From Pseudoduganella lurida (GTDB lineage: Bacteria; Pseudomonadota; Gammaproteobacteria; Burkholderiales; Burkholderiaceae_D), in contig NZ_VLLB01000005.1 in assembly GCF_007830455.1 (NCBI RefSeq), forward strand, positions 186,001 to 250,000: a stretch of 64,000 nucleotides of DNA, given 5' to 3'. Within the stretch, counting starts at the first letter, position 1. Each line of letters begins with the position of its first letter. Both the position numbers and the translations under genes were made by a program. The notes beneath the pieces were generated by a model that saw nothing but the letters and a program-made list of their open reading frames with translations, ran no database searches and was not told the origin of the DNA. Of this stretch, positions 36,022 through 43,208 are shown in pieces.

Positions 36022-37627
36022 TCAATGGTCCCGCCAAGTCATTCCACGCTGGCGATCATCGTCAACATCATCGCGACTACCTGAAAGCCTGCCGACCGCA
36101 GTCAATCCTGCCGCTCCGGCGAATACCCCTGTCCCTCAACACGTCAAGGCGTATTTCGATGAGCAGCTCAAACAATGGCACAGCGCACCTAATTTTGGTG
36201 GTGCTGCTGACCTGCTCAATTACGGACACGATCCGGAATTTCGTGAAAAGCTCATCGAGCCTGCAAAGTTCATCTTGCAAGAGCAGGATGGGGTATCGGC
36301 GCAATTGCACTCAGTCGCCAGTCTAGTTCTTGGCACACCGTTCTTTGCGGAATATATGCCGCAAAAGGAGTTCCAACAGAAGGAGATCGCTAGGCTGAAA
36401 AGGCATTTATCCATAAATCCTCGTAATTCTATTGCATTGATAGACATGGCGAGGATGTATGCCATTTTGGGCCAGAACGAACAGGCGGGCGAAGCAATCA
36501 TGATGGCATGTGCGCTTGAGCCGAATAATCGATTCGTACTGAGATCGGCCGCAAGATTTTACACACATCTTAAGCAGGCCGACCGTGCACTATTCGTTCT
36601 TCAGAAGTCGGCACGAACCCAAGAAGATCCTTGGCTGCTGGCCGCGCTGGTCGCTGTCGAAACTGTCCTTGGTAAATCTCCATCCCTATTTAAAAAAGCT
36701 CAGCGAACGGTGGAGGGCAGCCGCTTCGCCCCAATGCACTTGGCAGAGTTAGGAGCGGCGCTTGGCACCTTGCTTATGGAAGAGGGACATGCAAAGGAGG
36801 CCAAAAGAACTTTCAACGTTGCCTTACGATCGCCCAATGACAACGCAGTAGCGCAAGCCGTATGGTTCGTTAATCATCATTCTATACAGATGAACATTAT
36901 GCCGGAATGGCTGACCGACAAATACTCGTCCGAAGCCCAGTATTACGATCTGGAAAAGCGTGGTGATTACGCCGGAGCACTAACGGCTGCGCATAATTGG
37001 TTTGAGGATGAGCCATTTTCCAGTCGCCCTCTAAGGGCATCCTCACATGCCGCATCGATCATTGGCAAGTACTCCACTGCGGAAGACTGTATGCGTCGCG
37101 CCCTTTTCCTAGGACCTTATGAAACAGAGTGCGAAAACAATTTGGTATTCGCACTGGCAGCGCAAAACAAAATGGAGGAAGTTGGAAAGCGGCTACAAAA
37201 TATTATTCAGCTGGAGATTGCTGAGACCGGGGTTGTATCGGGACATACTCTGGCTAATCTAGGTTTGTACTATTACCGACTCGGAGTTCACGATAAGGGC
37301 TATGACTTTTACCAAAGTGCCTACGAACTACTCGATTCAAAAAAAGAAAATAGTTCAAAAGCGCTTGCCATGGCTTTTTGGGTGCTAGCTGCTAAGGAGG
37401 CAAATGATCCGCGGGCTGAAGATGTGATCGAATTAGCCGAGAGTAGGATAAAGGGGGATCACAGCCAAGGGGCTCAAATTGTTCTCAGTCGTGCAAAGAA
37501 GGAGGCTCTAACGAAAGATAAAAATTTAGGCTATTTGAAATCTGCTGTTATATGGGAATATGATAAAATTGAAAATACATTGGTATCTAGCAAGGCATTG
37601 CCTTTCAACGTCGTCTCGAAAAAATAA
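36014..37627 (+). CDS. TPR-repeat protein coupled to the kinase
   Basis: A 537-residue soluble protein with no signal peptide. Residues ~120-210 contain at least two TPR-like pairs (INPRNSIALIDMARMYAILG, LEPNNRFVLRSAARFYTHLK). Another set is at about 310-400 (RGDYAGALTAAHNWFEDEPF, YSTAEDCMRRALFLGPYETE) and one further at 410-445. The C-terminal ~100 residues are charged helix. The gene overlaps the kinase by 8 bases, so both are made together and the TPR protein may be the substrate or a scaffold. No enzyme motif seen. AT-rich like the rest of the island. Confidence 0.75.
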   Translation: MDNQWSRQVIPRWRSSSTSSRLPESLPTAVNPAAPANTPVPQHVKAYFDEQLKQWHSAPNFGGAADLLNYGHDPEFREKLIEPAKFILQEQDGVSAQLHSVASLVLGTPFFAEYMPQKEFQQKEIARLKRHLSINPRNSIALIDMARMYAILGQNEQAGEAIMMACALEPNNRFVLRSAARFYTHLKQADRALFVLQKSARTQEDPWLLAALVAVETVLGKSPSLFKKAQRTVEGSRFAPMHLAELGAALGTLLMEEGHAKEAKRTFNVALRSPNDNAVAQAVWFVNHHSIQMNIMPEWLTDKYSSEAQYYDLEKRGDYAGALTAAHNWFEDEPFSSRPLRASSHAASIIGKYSTAEDCMRRALFLGPYETECENNLVFALAAQNKMEEVGKRLQNIIQLEIAETGVVSGHTLANLGLYYYRLGVHDKGYDFYQSAYELLDSKKENSSKALAMAFWVLAAKEANDPRAEDVIELAESRIKGDHSQGAQIVLSRAKKEALTKDKNLGYLKSAVIWEYDKIENTLVSSKALPFNVVSKK

Positions 37628-37731
37628 ATGATTCATGATGCATTTCGGCGTTGCGTAGCATTTCTTAGCGTGGAGCTAATCCGCAAAAGCTTATCGAATA
37701 TTTTTCGCATTCGCGGTTCCTATACTTCTAC

Positions 37732-38070
37732 TCAACTTTTGCACCATATTATTTTCCCATCTCGGACCCAAAAATGAGACCGGCATCCTGTTTTGAGCCA
37801 AACAGAGGGCGATAGGGTTGGCCTTTCTTTATTTATTGTGAGAACCCAGTGCGGTGTTGCATCCGGTATAAGAAGTAATTCAATTGTTCGAAAACAACCG
37901 CACGGACATGCAAAGCCAACGCTCCAATCTTGGTTTCCTTCTCGCAACAAAACTATATTGCGTGTTGGCATTTTAACGGGTAGGATTTCGCTATTGCAAA
38001 TTTCTATTCGGCGCGTGTAATATCGATTTTCGCAATATGATTTGAGGCGGCGCCACCACAGTTTGATCAT
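37732..38070 (-). CDS. DUF6527 (BubE-type) protein of the ubiquitin-like operon
   Basis: A 112-residue protein with the DUF6527 hallmarks: a CPCGC cluster (55-59), then a beta strand with LIPDATPHWVLT, the segment LSPSVW (86-91), and GCRSHFWV (95-102) with an end cysteine in IIWC (110). DUF6527 members commonly sit with Ubl/E1/E2 genes in bacteria and, as I recall, Pfam names the family BubE and treats it as a peptidase for the Ubl. The conserved Ser and His with Cys pattern here fits either a metal site or a protease site. Its ATG overlaps the E1 stop (ATGA at 38070), so it is the third gene of the operon. Confidence 0.85.
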   Translation of the reverse strand: MIKLWWRRLKSYCENRYYTRRIEICNSEILPVKMPTRNIVLLREGNQDWSVGFACPCGCFRTIELLLIPDATPHWVLTINKERPTLSPSVWLKTGCRSHFWVRDGKIIWCKS

Positions 38071-39473
38071 AGATTACCACTGCAGGTGGGTTCGGTCAGT
38101 TTTGCTGCGAATGGCTCCGACAGCGACGGCAAGCCGATCAAAGGCTCTTGAAGCCCCCGCGCCAATACGAAGTTATCTCCAAGCGTGAAAGTATTTTCGG
38201 AAAAAAATTCTTCTTCACCTGCCCCAAGTCTTAGCTCACGGCGAGCGCATTCGCTATTAGAGTAGTGCCGAAAGGGATGTATGCGTGCAATTAGTTCGAG
38301 CATGAGATCAGAGGCCGCACGCATGTTCAGGCTGATCACTGACGGCGCTTCTTCCGGCACGCCTTTAATATAGCCGTCCAGAAGTTCCTGTTGATATTGA
38401 AGAGGCGCGCTGCGCTTGAGACTTTCAGCGCGTAAGCTCGCGTGTGAATAAACACCGCGATCTCTGAGAGTGGGGCCGCCTGGTCGAATGTAGTCGATAC
38501 GAGCGTACACATCCAAGATTGCAACGCCATTAGGTGCCTGACGGGTTGGCACGCTGACGCCTACGTCGAACAACGGAATCAGAAAGGCCGAGGCAATCAG
38601 ATCAGCGATCTGACGCCCTTCTTTCGTGTCTACGCAGCACAGGATGACATCTGCCTGACTGACTGCTAGCACGGCGTCGCGGTTCAGAATCGTGGTTGGA
38701 ATCGTAACGGCGACATCTTTGCCACGATAGGCCTCAATCGCCTCTGAGAGTACCTTCACTTTGGATACGCCCACATCCTTAGAGCGGCTATTGAGGATTC
38801 GATTCAAGTTTTTTGTCTCAACCTCGTCGAAGTCCACCATGGTAATCCGGCCGAAGCCCAATCGGGCAGCCTGCTCTATGACAATGGATCCGGTACCAGA
38901 CGCGCCTATCACTGCTACGCTCAAGCGATTTAATTCGCTGCGCGCCTGTGCGCCAAAAGCCATCGGCCGGTCGCGGAAGGCGCCATCTGCCCAGTAAAGA
39001 TAAATGTCGTCGGCAGCGACCTGGACAAGTTCAACATCCCGTGCCCGCATATCCGCCGCGTATATTCGAGCGCGCATCTCGCCTGAGGGGACCATGATGG
39101 CCGTACCGTGCAATGACCCAAGTGCCTGGAAAATGGCGGGAATGGTCGCTTGGTCGCTACGGTTGTCCTGCTGGGAGAACGCAAGATAGCCACCGGGGTG
39201 GGAATGCAGCAATATCAGGCACAAATCATCTGCGCTCGCAGCGTCGATGGCGTTTTCAATTGCCATTCCTGGCCAGCGGAGGAAGTCCGCCTCTCGGATG
39301 CAATCAGCGTGGGCAACCAGCATGGTGCTGCGAACGAGCAGCCTACGTCGGGGCCCGGGCCCTTGTGCGCACAGGAGAATCGCTGCAGCTTCGAGACCGT
39401 CGCCGGGAAACAAGTGACGATGCAGTTGCTCATGCTGGTCTTTTGTAAGCACCAGTGTGGATGACGGCATCAT
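38067..39473 (-). CDS. JAMM deubiquitinase-like / E1-like ThiF fusion
   Basis: A 468-residue two-domain protein. Residues 1-165: JAB/MPN domain with the full JAMM site E28, H90-S-H92, S100, D103, so an active Zn isopeptidase is expected. Residues ~170-400: E1/ThiF-like Rossmann domain with VAVIGASGTGS (187-196), MVDFDEVE (acidic pair at 214, 216), NLNRI (R225) and ILCCVDT (278-282). In related ThiF proteins I recall a PGGPC(x)xC motif carrying thiol chemistry; here it reads PGGPTLRD (331-338), with no cysteine. It starts inside the E2-fusion stop and its own stop overlaps the DUF6527 gene. Removal of Ubl and its activation are thus joined in one chain. Confidence 0.92.
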   Translation of the reverse strand: MMPSSTLVLTKDQHEQLHRHLFPGDGLEAAAILLCAQGPGPRRRLLVRSTMLVAHADCIREADFLRWPGMAIENAIDAASADDLCLILLHSHPGGYLAFSQQDNRSDQATIPAIFQALGSLHGTAIMVPSGEMRARIYAADMRARDVELVQVAADDIYLYWADGAFRDRPMAFGAQARSELNRLSVAVIGASGTGSIVIEQAARLGFGRITMVDFDEVETKNLNRILNSRSKDVGVSKVKVLSEAIEAYRGKDVAVTIPTTILNRDAVLAVSQADVILCCVDTKEGRQIADLIASAFLIPLFDVGVSVPTRQAPNGVAILDVYARIDYIRPGGPTLRDRGVYSHASLRAESLKRSAPLQYQQELLDGYIKGVPEEAPSVISLNMRAASDLMLELIARIHPFRHYSNSECARRELRLGAGEEEFFSENTFTLGDNFVLARGLQEPLIGLPSLSEPFAAKLTEPTCSGNL

Positions 39474-40570
39474 TGCTGTATCTCCTTGAGCAACGCCGCT
39501 TCGACCAGGGCGAGGTGGCTTATCACGTTATCGATTCCGGGGCGCCACTGCGAGCGTCCGCCGCGGTGTCGTGACCAGCGTTGATACGGCAGTCCCTGAA
39601 TTGTCTCCATCATCTCTGTAGCTGGAATAGTTGCGCCGCTGGCGAGAGTGGCTGGTGGGTTCACGTAGAACATATCGAGTTGCGTCATGGGGTACGTCTG
39701 CGGCACTTCCACAGCCAACGAAGTAGCGCTGGTCAGGTATCCAGTCGGCATATCGTACGTGGGCAGTAACAGCCATTGACGACCGTTTTCGACAATCGCC
39801 ATCCATTCCGGGTGGTTAGAGTCGAGATACGTTTCGTCAGAGGGCAGGAGCCTGAACTGCCGGACCGCCGAAGGACTTGCTTCGCCGTTGTCGACATCCT
39901 TGGGGGTAAGGCGTAACTTCTCGATGCCAGGCGTGGTCAGGTCGATGACATCGTCGAGTTGCACCTCGCGTTTATCCTGATCTTGAACGATCAGAAAAAT
40001 GTGCCAGCCTTGGTCAGTGCTAATGCCTGCCAACTGCAGTGCATTACGTACCACCACCGTGGGCGCATTGATAGACAACAGAACCCCTTGCACATTGAGT
40101 TTGAAGGATGGCGCATGGGTTACCAACGCCTCGACCCCAGGGGCAGTCAGGTCGAGTTCGGTGTCATCGGCAAGGTAAATTTCGCCTTGGTCGGGGTCGG
40201 TCAGAAAGATGCTCTTCGTTGTCGGAACGGCGGCCAGCGTACGTAACACCGAGACCAGGATACGTGGCGACGGCCAGTCGAAGCGGATGCCATCGATGAT
40301 CAGGCGCCAGGTAGCTTCGCTTTCCGCAATGATGAAGCGATTAAGGCCATCACGCAGGTTGACCACCTCTGTCGGCCGTACGTCCTCGAGTCCGTGCATC
40401 AGCCATTGCAGCACTGAGATAAGGGGAGTGGGCGCGTAGCCGGCGGCCTCTGCAATCTGCATACCGGTCGGAGTCGTATCGTGGATAGCAACCGGGCGAA
40501 GGACCAAGTCGAGACCACAGACTTCAATCGCCCCCACACCAGGATGTTGCGAAAGTTGTTTAGTTTCCAT
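39470..40570 (-). CDS. Triple ubiquitin-like / E2-like fusion protein
   Basis: A 366-residue protein, first gene of the operon. Three repeats resemble the bacterial multiubiquitin beta-grasp module: ~22-80 (DTTPTGMQIAEAAGYAPTPL ... VVNLRDGLNRFI), ~88-150 (DDTELDLTAPGVEAL) and ~156-220 (LDDVIDLTTPGIEKL). Residues ~236-366 match prokaryotic E2 family E (YPMTQLDMFYVNPP, GLPYQRWSRH, QWRPGIDNVISHLALVEAALL). The whole protein has one cysteine, C18, outside the E2 part, so the E2 has no catalytic thiol. There is no C-terminal Gly-Gly on the chain. How single Ubl units are released or activated is open; the JAMM or DUF6527 partner could do it. Confidence 0.9.
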   Translation of the reverse strand: METKQLSQHPGVGAIEVCGLDLVLRPVAIHDTTPTGMQIAEAAGYAPTPLISVLQWLMHGLEDVRPTEVVNLRDGLNRFIIAESEATWRLIIDGIRFDWPSPRILVSVLRTLAAVPTTKSIFLTDPDQGEIYLADDTELDLTAPGVEALVTHAPSFKLNVQGVLLSINAPTVVVRNALQLAGISTDQGWHIFLIVQDQDKREVQLDDVIDLTTPGIEKLRLTPKDVDNGEASPSAVRQFRLLPSDETYLDSNHPEWMAIVENGRQWLLLPTYDMPTGYLTSATSLAVEVPQTYPMTQLDMFYVNPPATLASGATIPATEMMETIQGLPYQRWSRHRGGRSQWRPGIDNVISHLALVEAALLKEIQQ

Positions 40571-40665
40571 CTAGCTTACCTCGTCGTTTGGAAGTTACGT
40601 TCGGTCCGTCACGGGCAATGAGGACCGCTTGACCGATACCAAAGCACCTTTCCTGTTATTGCATT

Positions 40666-40740
40666 AGAAAAAGTTCGGAATTGCGGTAGTTCCTAGTGTC
40701 ATTTTTTTCTTCCGACGTGTCAAGAGAAAAAGTTCGGAAT
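40666..40740. promoter_or_regulatory. Two identical 16-bp direct repeats in the divergent region
   Basis: AGAAAAAGTTCGGAAT at 40666-40681 and again at 40725-40740, 59 bases apart from start to start. They lie between the Ubl operon (leaving left at 40570) and the XRE gene (leaving right at 40783), and the right copy ends 5 bases before a TACAAT -10-like box (40746-40751). A TTCTTCCGA in between resembles a half-site in reverse. Good candidates for XRE repressor binding. Confidence 0.75.
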
Positions 40741-40782
40741 AGTGTTACAATGGTGATATGTTAAACTTGGAGGAATCCGTCT

Positions 40783-41103
40783 ATGGCCACCCAATTAGGA
40801 GAAAAGCTACGCGCGTTACGTAAGGAACGAAAGCTGACCCTCGAACAACTCGCTGCCCAAGCGAAGCTCAGCAAGAGCTATTTATGGGAGCTCGAAAACC
40901 GGGAATCCCAACGTCCTTCAGCCGAGAAGCTGACGGCATTGGGCGATGTGCTAGGTGTGACAACGGCCTACTTTCTGGAGGAAGACGTGCGGGCTCCAGA
41001 GGAAAAGCACCTTGACGAGGCCTTCTTTCGTGGCTATCAGCAATTGAATGCTGAAGGCAAAGATCATCTGAGAAAGATTCTTGAGACATTCAAACGATCG
41101 TGA
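40783..41103 (+). CDS. XRE-family transcriptional regulator
   Basis: A 106-residue lambda-Cro-type helix-turn-helix protein: LGEKLRALRKERKLTLEQLAAQAKLSKSYLWELENRE (about 5-41), then a short dimer or linker tail. The ATG has a strong GGAGG site. It is divergent from the Ubl operon and coupled by GTGA to the ImmA/IrrE protease gene. In phage and ICE systems, this pair acts as repressor and anti-repressor protease. Here it probably represses the Ubl operon and itself. Confidence 0.93.
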   Translation: MATQLGEKLRALRKERKLTLEQLAAQAKLSKSYLWELENRESQRPSAEKLTALGDVLGVTTAYFLEEDVRAPEEKHLDEAFFRGYQQLNAEGKDHLRKILETFKRS

Positions 41104-41963
41104 GTCTGGATACGTCAAGTCCGCAACGAGCGGCGATTCAACTGTATAAATTCATTGAAGCGTTCCACGCGGCGTTCAATTCCTCGCCGTTTCCAGTCGC
41201 GGTGGAACAGATTGCGTTAGCAATCGCGGAGCAGTTTGGTTGGCCTGATCCAATCGTCGCAGTGGAGCCGGCCGATGTTCCAACGTTCGAAGGCGCTCTG
41301 ATGGCCAACGATCGTCGTGACAAGTGGATGATTCTCTACAACGGCAAGCTCGGCTCGCCCGGCCGAATTCGCTTCACGCTGGCTCATGAGCTTGGTCACT
41401 ATGTGTTACATCGGGTTCGCCGACCGACGTTTGAATGTGGCGAAAAGGACATGTTGAGCGGGAGGACTGATGATAAGGACCTCGAGGTGCAGGCCGACAA
41501 GTTTGCCTCGTACCTGTTGATGCCGCTGGGAGACTATCGTCAGCAAATCACAGCGCCTGTGGATTTCGATTTGCTAGGTCGATGCAGTGACCGATATGGC
41601 GTGTCATTGACTGCCGCGGCACTGAAGTGGATTGATTTCACAGATGAGAAAGCTGTGCTAATTCGGCACAACGACGGTTTTATCGATTGGTCGTGGTCGA
41701 GTGAATCGGCACGCGAGGTGGGCGCGTTTTTCAAAGCCAGCGCGGGACCTGTAGAGATTCCCGCAGGATCGGTGGCTGCCGACGCTACGGTCCGCCATCA
41801 CCGCGCTGGTATTCAGTTGCCATTATCGGTCTGGTGGCCGAAGGCGGAAGAGGACGGGATGCTACGGGAAATGAAGATCTCTGCGGACCAATATGGCAAC
41901 GTCCTAACTTTGCTGGTCTTATCTCGGCACGCCAAGGTGTGGCCGCAGTGGAAGCCCCGATAG
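41100..41963 (+). CDS. ImmA/IrrE-family metallopeptidase
   Basis: A 287-residue Zn-protease (DUF955): H96-E97-L-G-H100 in FTLAHELGHYVLH, the third ligand Glu129 in LEVQADKFASYLLMP. The C-terminal ~110 residues are variable and hold no other known motif. GTG 41100 overlaps the XRE stop. By analogy with ImmA of ICEBs1 and IrrE, it should cut the XRE repressor when cells sense DNA damage or phage, freeing the operon; the signal domain is the untested part. Confidence 0.93.
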   Translation: MSLDTSSPQRAAIQLYKFIEAFHAAFNSSPFPVAVEQIALAIAEQFGWPDPIVAVEPADVPTFEGALMANDRRDKWMILYNGKLGSPGRIRFTLAHELGHYVLHRVRRPTFECGEKDMLSGRTDDKDLEVQADKFASYLLMPLGDYRQQITAPVDFDLLGRCSDRYGVSLTAAALKWIDFTDEKAVLIRHNDGFIDWSWSSESAREVGAFFKASAGPVEIPAGSVAADATVRHHRAGIQLPLSVWWPKAEEDGMLREMKISADQYGNVLTLLVLSRHAKVWPQWKPR

Positions 41964-42412
41964 CGCAAAGGTGCGATGCAGTATCGTTAGCGGGGGTGCC
42001 AGCGAACTTTGCGATTGTAGTGCCGATTAAATTGTGGCTGAAGATATTCTCGTCCAGATCCGACGAAGTTGTTTGAACCAGCACAACGAACTCGACGAGC
42101 AAAATGTGAATCGAACTCAGTAACTTAGCGTATCTCGACGGTACTCCTGCCGGTATCTTAAGGATGAGCTCGCCTTGCGCACTCTGCCGTAGGATTCCGG
42201 TCAGCCCTCCTAAGAGCCTAGTTGTACGGCGTCCACGTCGTCTCCTACTGCAAAATTTCACGCCCTGGCGTGTTCTGACTGCTATTCCCGGTAAAATGCT
42301 TCTTTCCTTTAGGAAGCTTTGTCCTCGGCAACGTGGAACCATTCTGCTGACACTGAGCGTTGTCGCATAGAGCCTTCTAGCTCAGCAAACGCATTGCCTC
42401 CCCCGCCATCTC
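41964..42412. other. Island right end: gap with candidate attR
   Basis: 449 bases with no gene I trust. Holds GATTCCGGTCAGC at 42193-42205, identical to 13 bases of tRNA-Thr. Base composition rises to chromosomal GC by about 42390, where the prepilin gene starts. This marks the likely island boundary at about 42.2-42.39 kb. Confidence 0.5.
42193..42205. repeat. Candidate attR core
   Basis: Exact 13-base match to tRNA-Thr positions 30550-30562. Falls where the low-GC island ends. Flanks do not match beyond the 13 bases, so attR status is tentative. Confidence 0.4.
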
Positions 42413-42886
42413 ATGCCCCTCCCTCGACCTCGCCAAACCCCCACCCAACGCGGTTTCACGCTAATCGAACTAATCGTCGTCCTGGTCATCCTCGGCATCC
42501 TGGCCGCCACCGCGCTGCCGAAGTTCGTCAACCTCGGCAGCGATGCGCGCCGGGCGGCTGTCAAAGGGGCGCGCGGCGCGCTGGCGACGGTCAGCGCCAT
42601 GGCACGTGGCAAATCGCTGATCTCTGGCTCCCAGAACGCGGCGGTGGACATGGATGGCACCAGCGTGGCGATGGTCAACGGCTACCCGTCATCCGCGGTC
42701 ACCACTGCCACGGCGGCCGGCCTGATCGCGGAGGAGTGGACCATCACCGTCAATGGCCGTGACCTGCACGTGTCGCCGAAGAGCGCGGCCACGGCGTCGA
42801 CCTGCCGGGTGACCTACTCGGAAGCAGTGCTGGCAAGCGGCGTGTTCACGCCTGCCGCATTAACGCTTGTCGATACCGGCTGCTGA
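42413..42886 (+). CDS. Type IV prepilin-like protein (MshA/PilA group)
   Basis: A 157-residue exported pilin. It has a long leader ending in RG then the class III cleavage site G|FTLIELIVVLVILGILAATALPKF (Glu5 present), a conserved N-terminal helix, and two late cysteines (TCRVTYSEA and the final DTGC) that frame a D-region as in MSHA pilins. No other pilin or assembly genes are adjacent in the window. The start at 42413 gives a 15-residue leader. A terminator follows at 42909. Confidence 0.9.
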   Translation: MPLPRPRQTPTQRGFTLIELIVVLVILGILAATALPKFVNLGSDARRAAVKGARGALATVSAMARGKSLISGSQNAAVDMDGTSVAMVNGYPSSAVTTATAAGLIAEEWTITVNGRDLHVSPKSAATASTCRVTYSEAVLASGVFTPAALTLVDTGC

Positions 42887-43208
42887 GCAACATCTCCCGG
42901 CACCCGACCTGGCAGCGTTGCCGGCTTTTTCGTCCAGCCTGAACATCAAACCACCTCCCAACCGGGCCCCACAAGCGATGGAACTTGCGCCGAACAGCGC
43001 GCGCACCGCCTTCGTTCGTTCCGGCACCAACGCCGCCGTTTTTCAGCGTTGTCGTCAAGATGTGGACCTTTGCGTCCAATAATCGTGCGTACGCGCAACT
43101 TTCGCCGAAATTCTGTCTCGAAGTGTGAGTTTCTGTGAGATAAATATTGGGTAGCATCAATTACAATACTCGATTGCCCTGGACATGGGGCCTGGTACAG
43201 GAGGAGCG
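42887..43208. other. 322-base intergenic region before the diguanylate cyclase
   Basis: Contains the prepilin terminator and, at 43162-43167, TACAAT as a possible -10 box upstream of the cyclase gene. No RNA or repeat otherwise seen. Confidence 0.5.
42909..42931 (+). terminator. Short terminator after the prepilin gene
   Basis: CTGGCA, loop GCGT, TGCCGG, then CTTTTTC: a 6-bp stem with one T-G pair and a T-run, 23 bases after the stop. Confidence 0.6.

Noticed and set aside
37732..40570. Reading the ThiF/Ubl genes as thiamine or molybdopterin sulfur-carrier genes (ThiS/MoaD with ThiF/MoeB)
   Set aside because: No ThiS/MoaD with terminal GG, no thiamine or Moco genes nearby; the JAMM domain, E2 fold, multi-Ubl repeats and DUF6527 match conjugation systems instead.
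41785..42342. 185-residue minus-strand frame at the island end
   Set aside because: It overlaps the 3' end of the ImmA/IrrE gene and reads as antisense low-complexity text.
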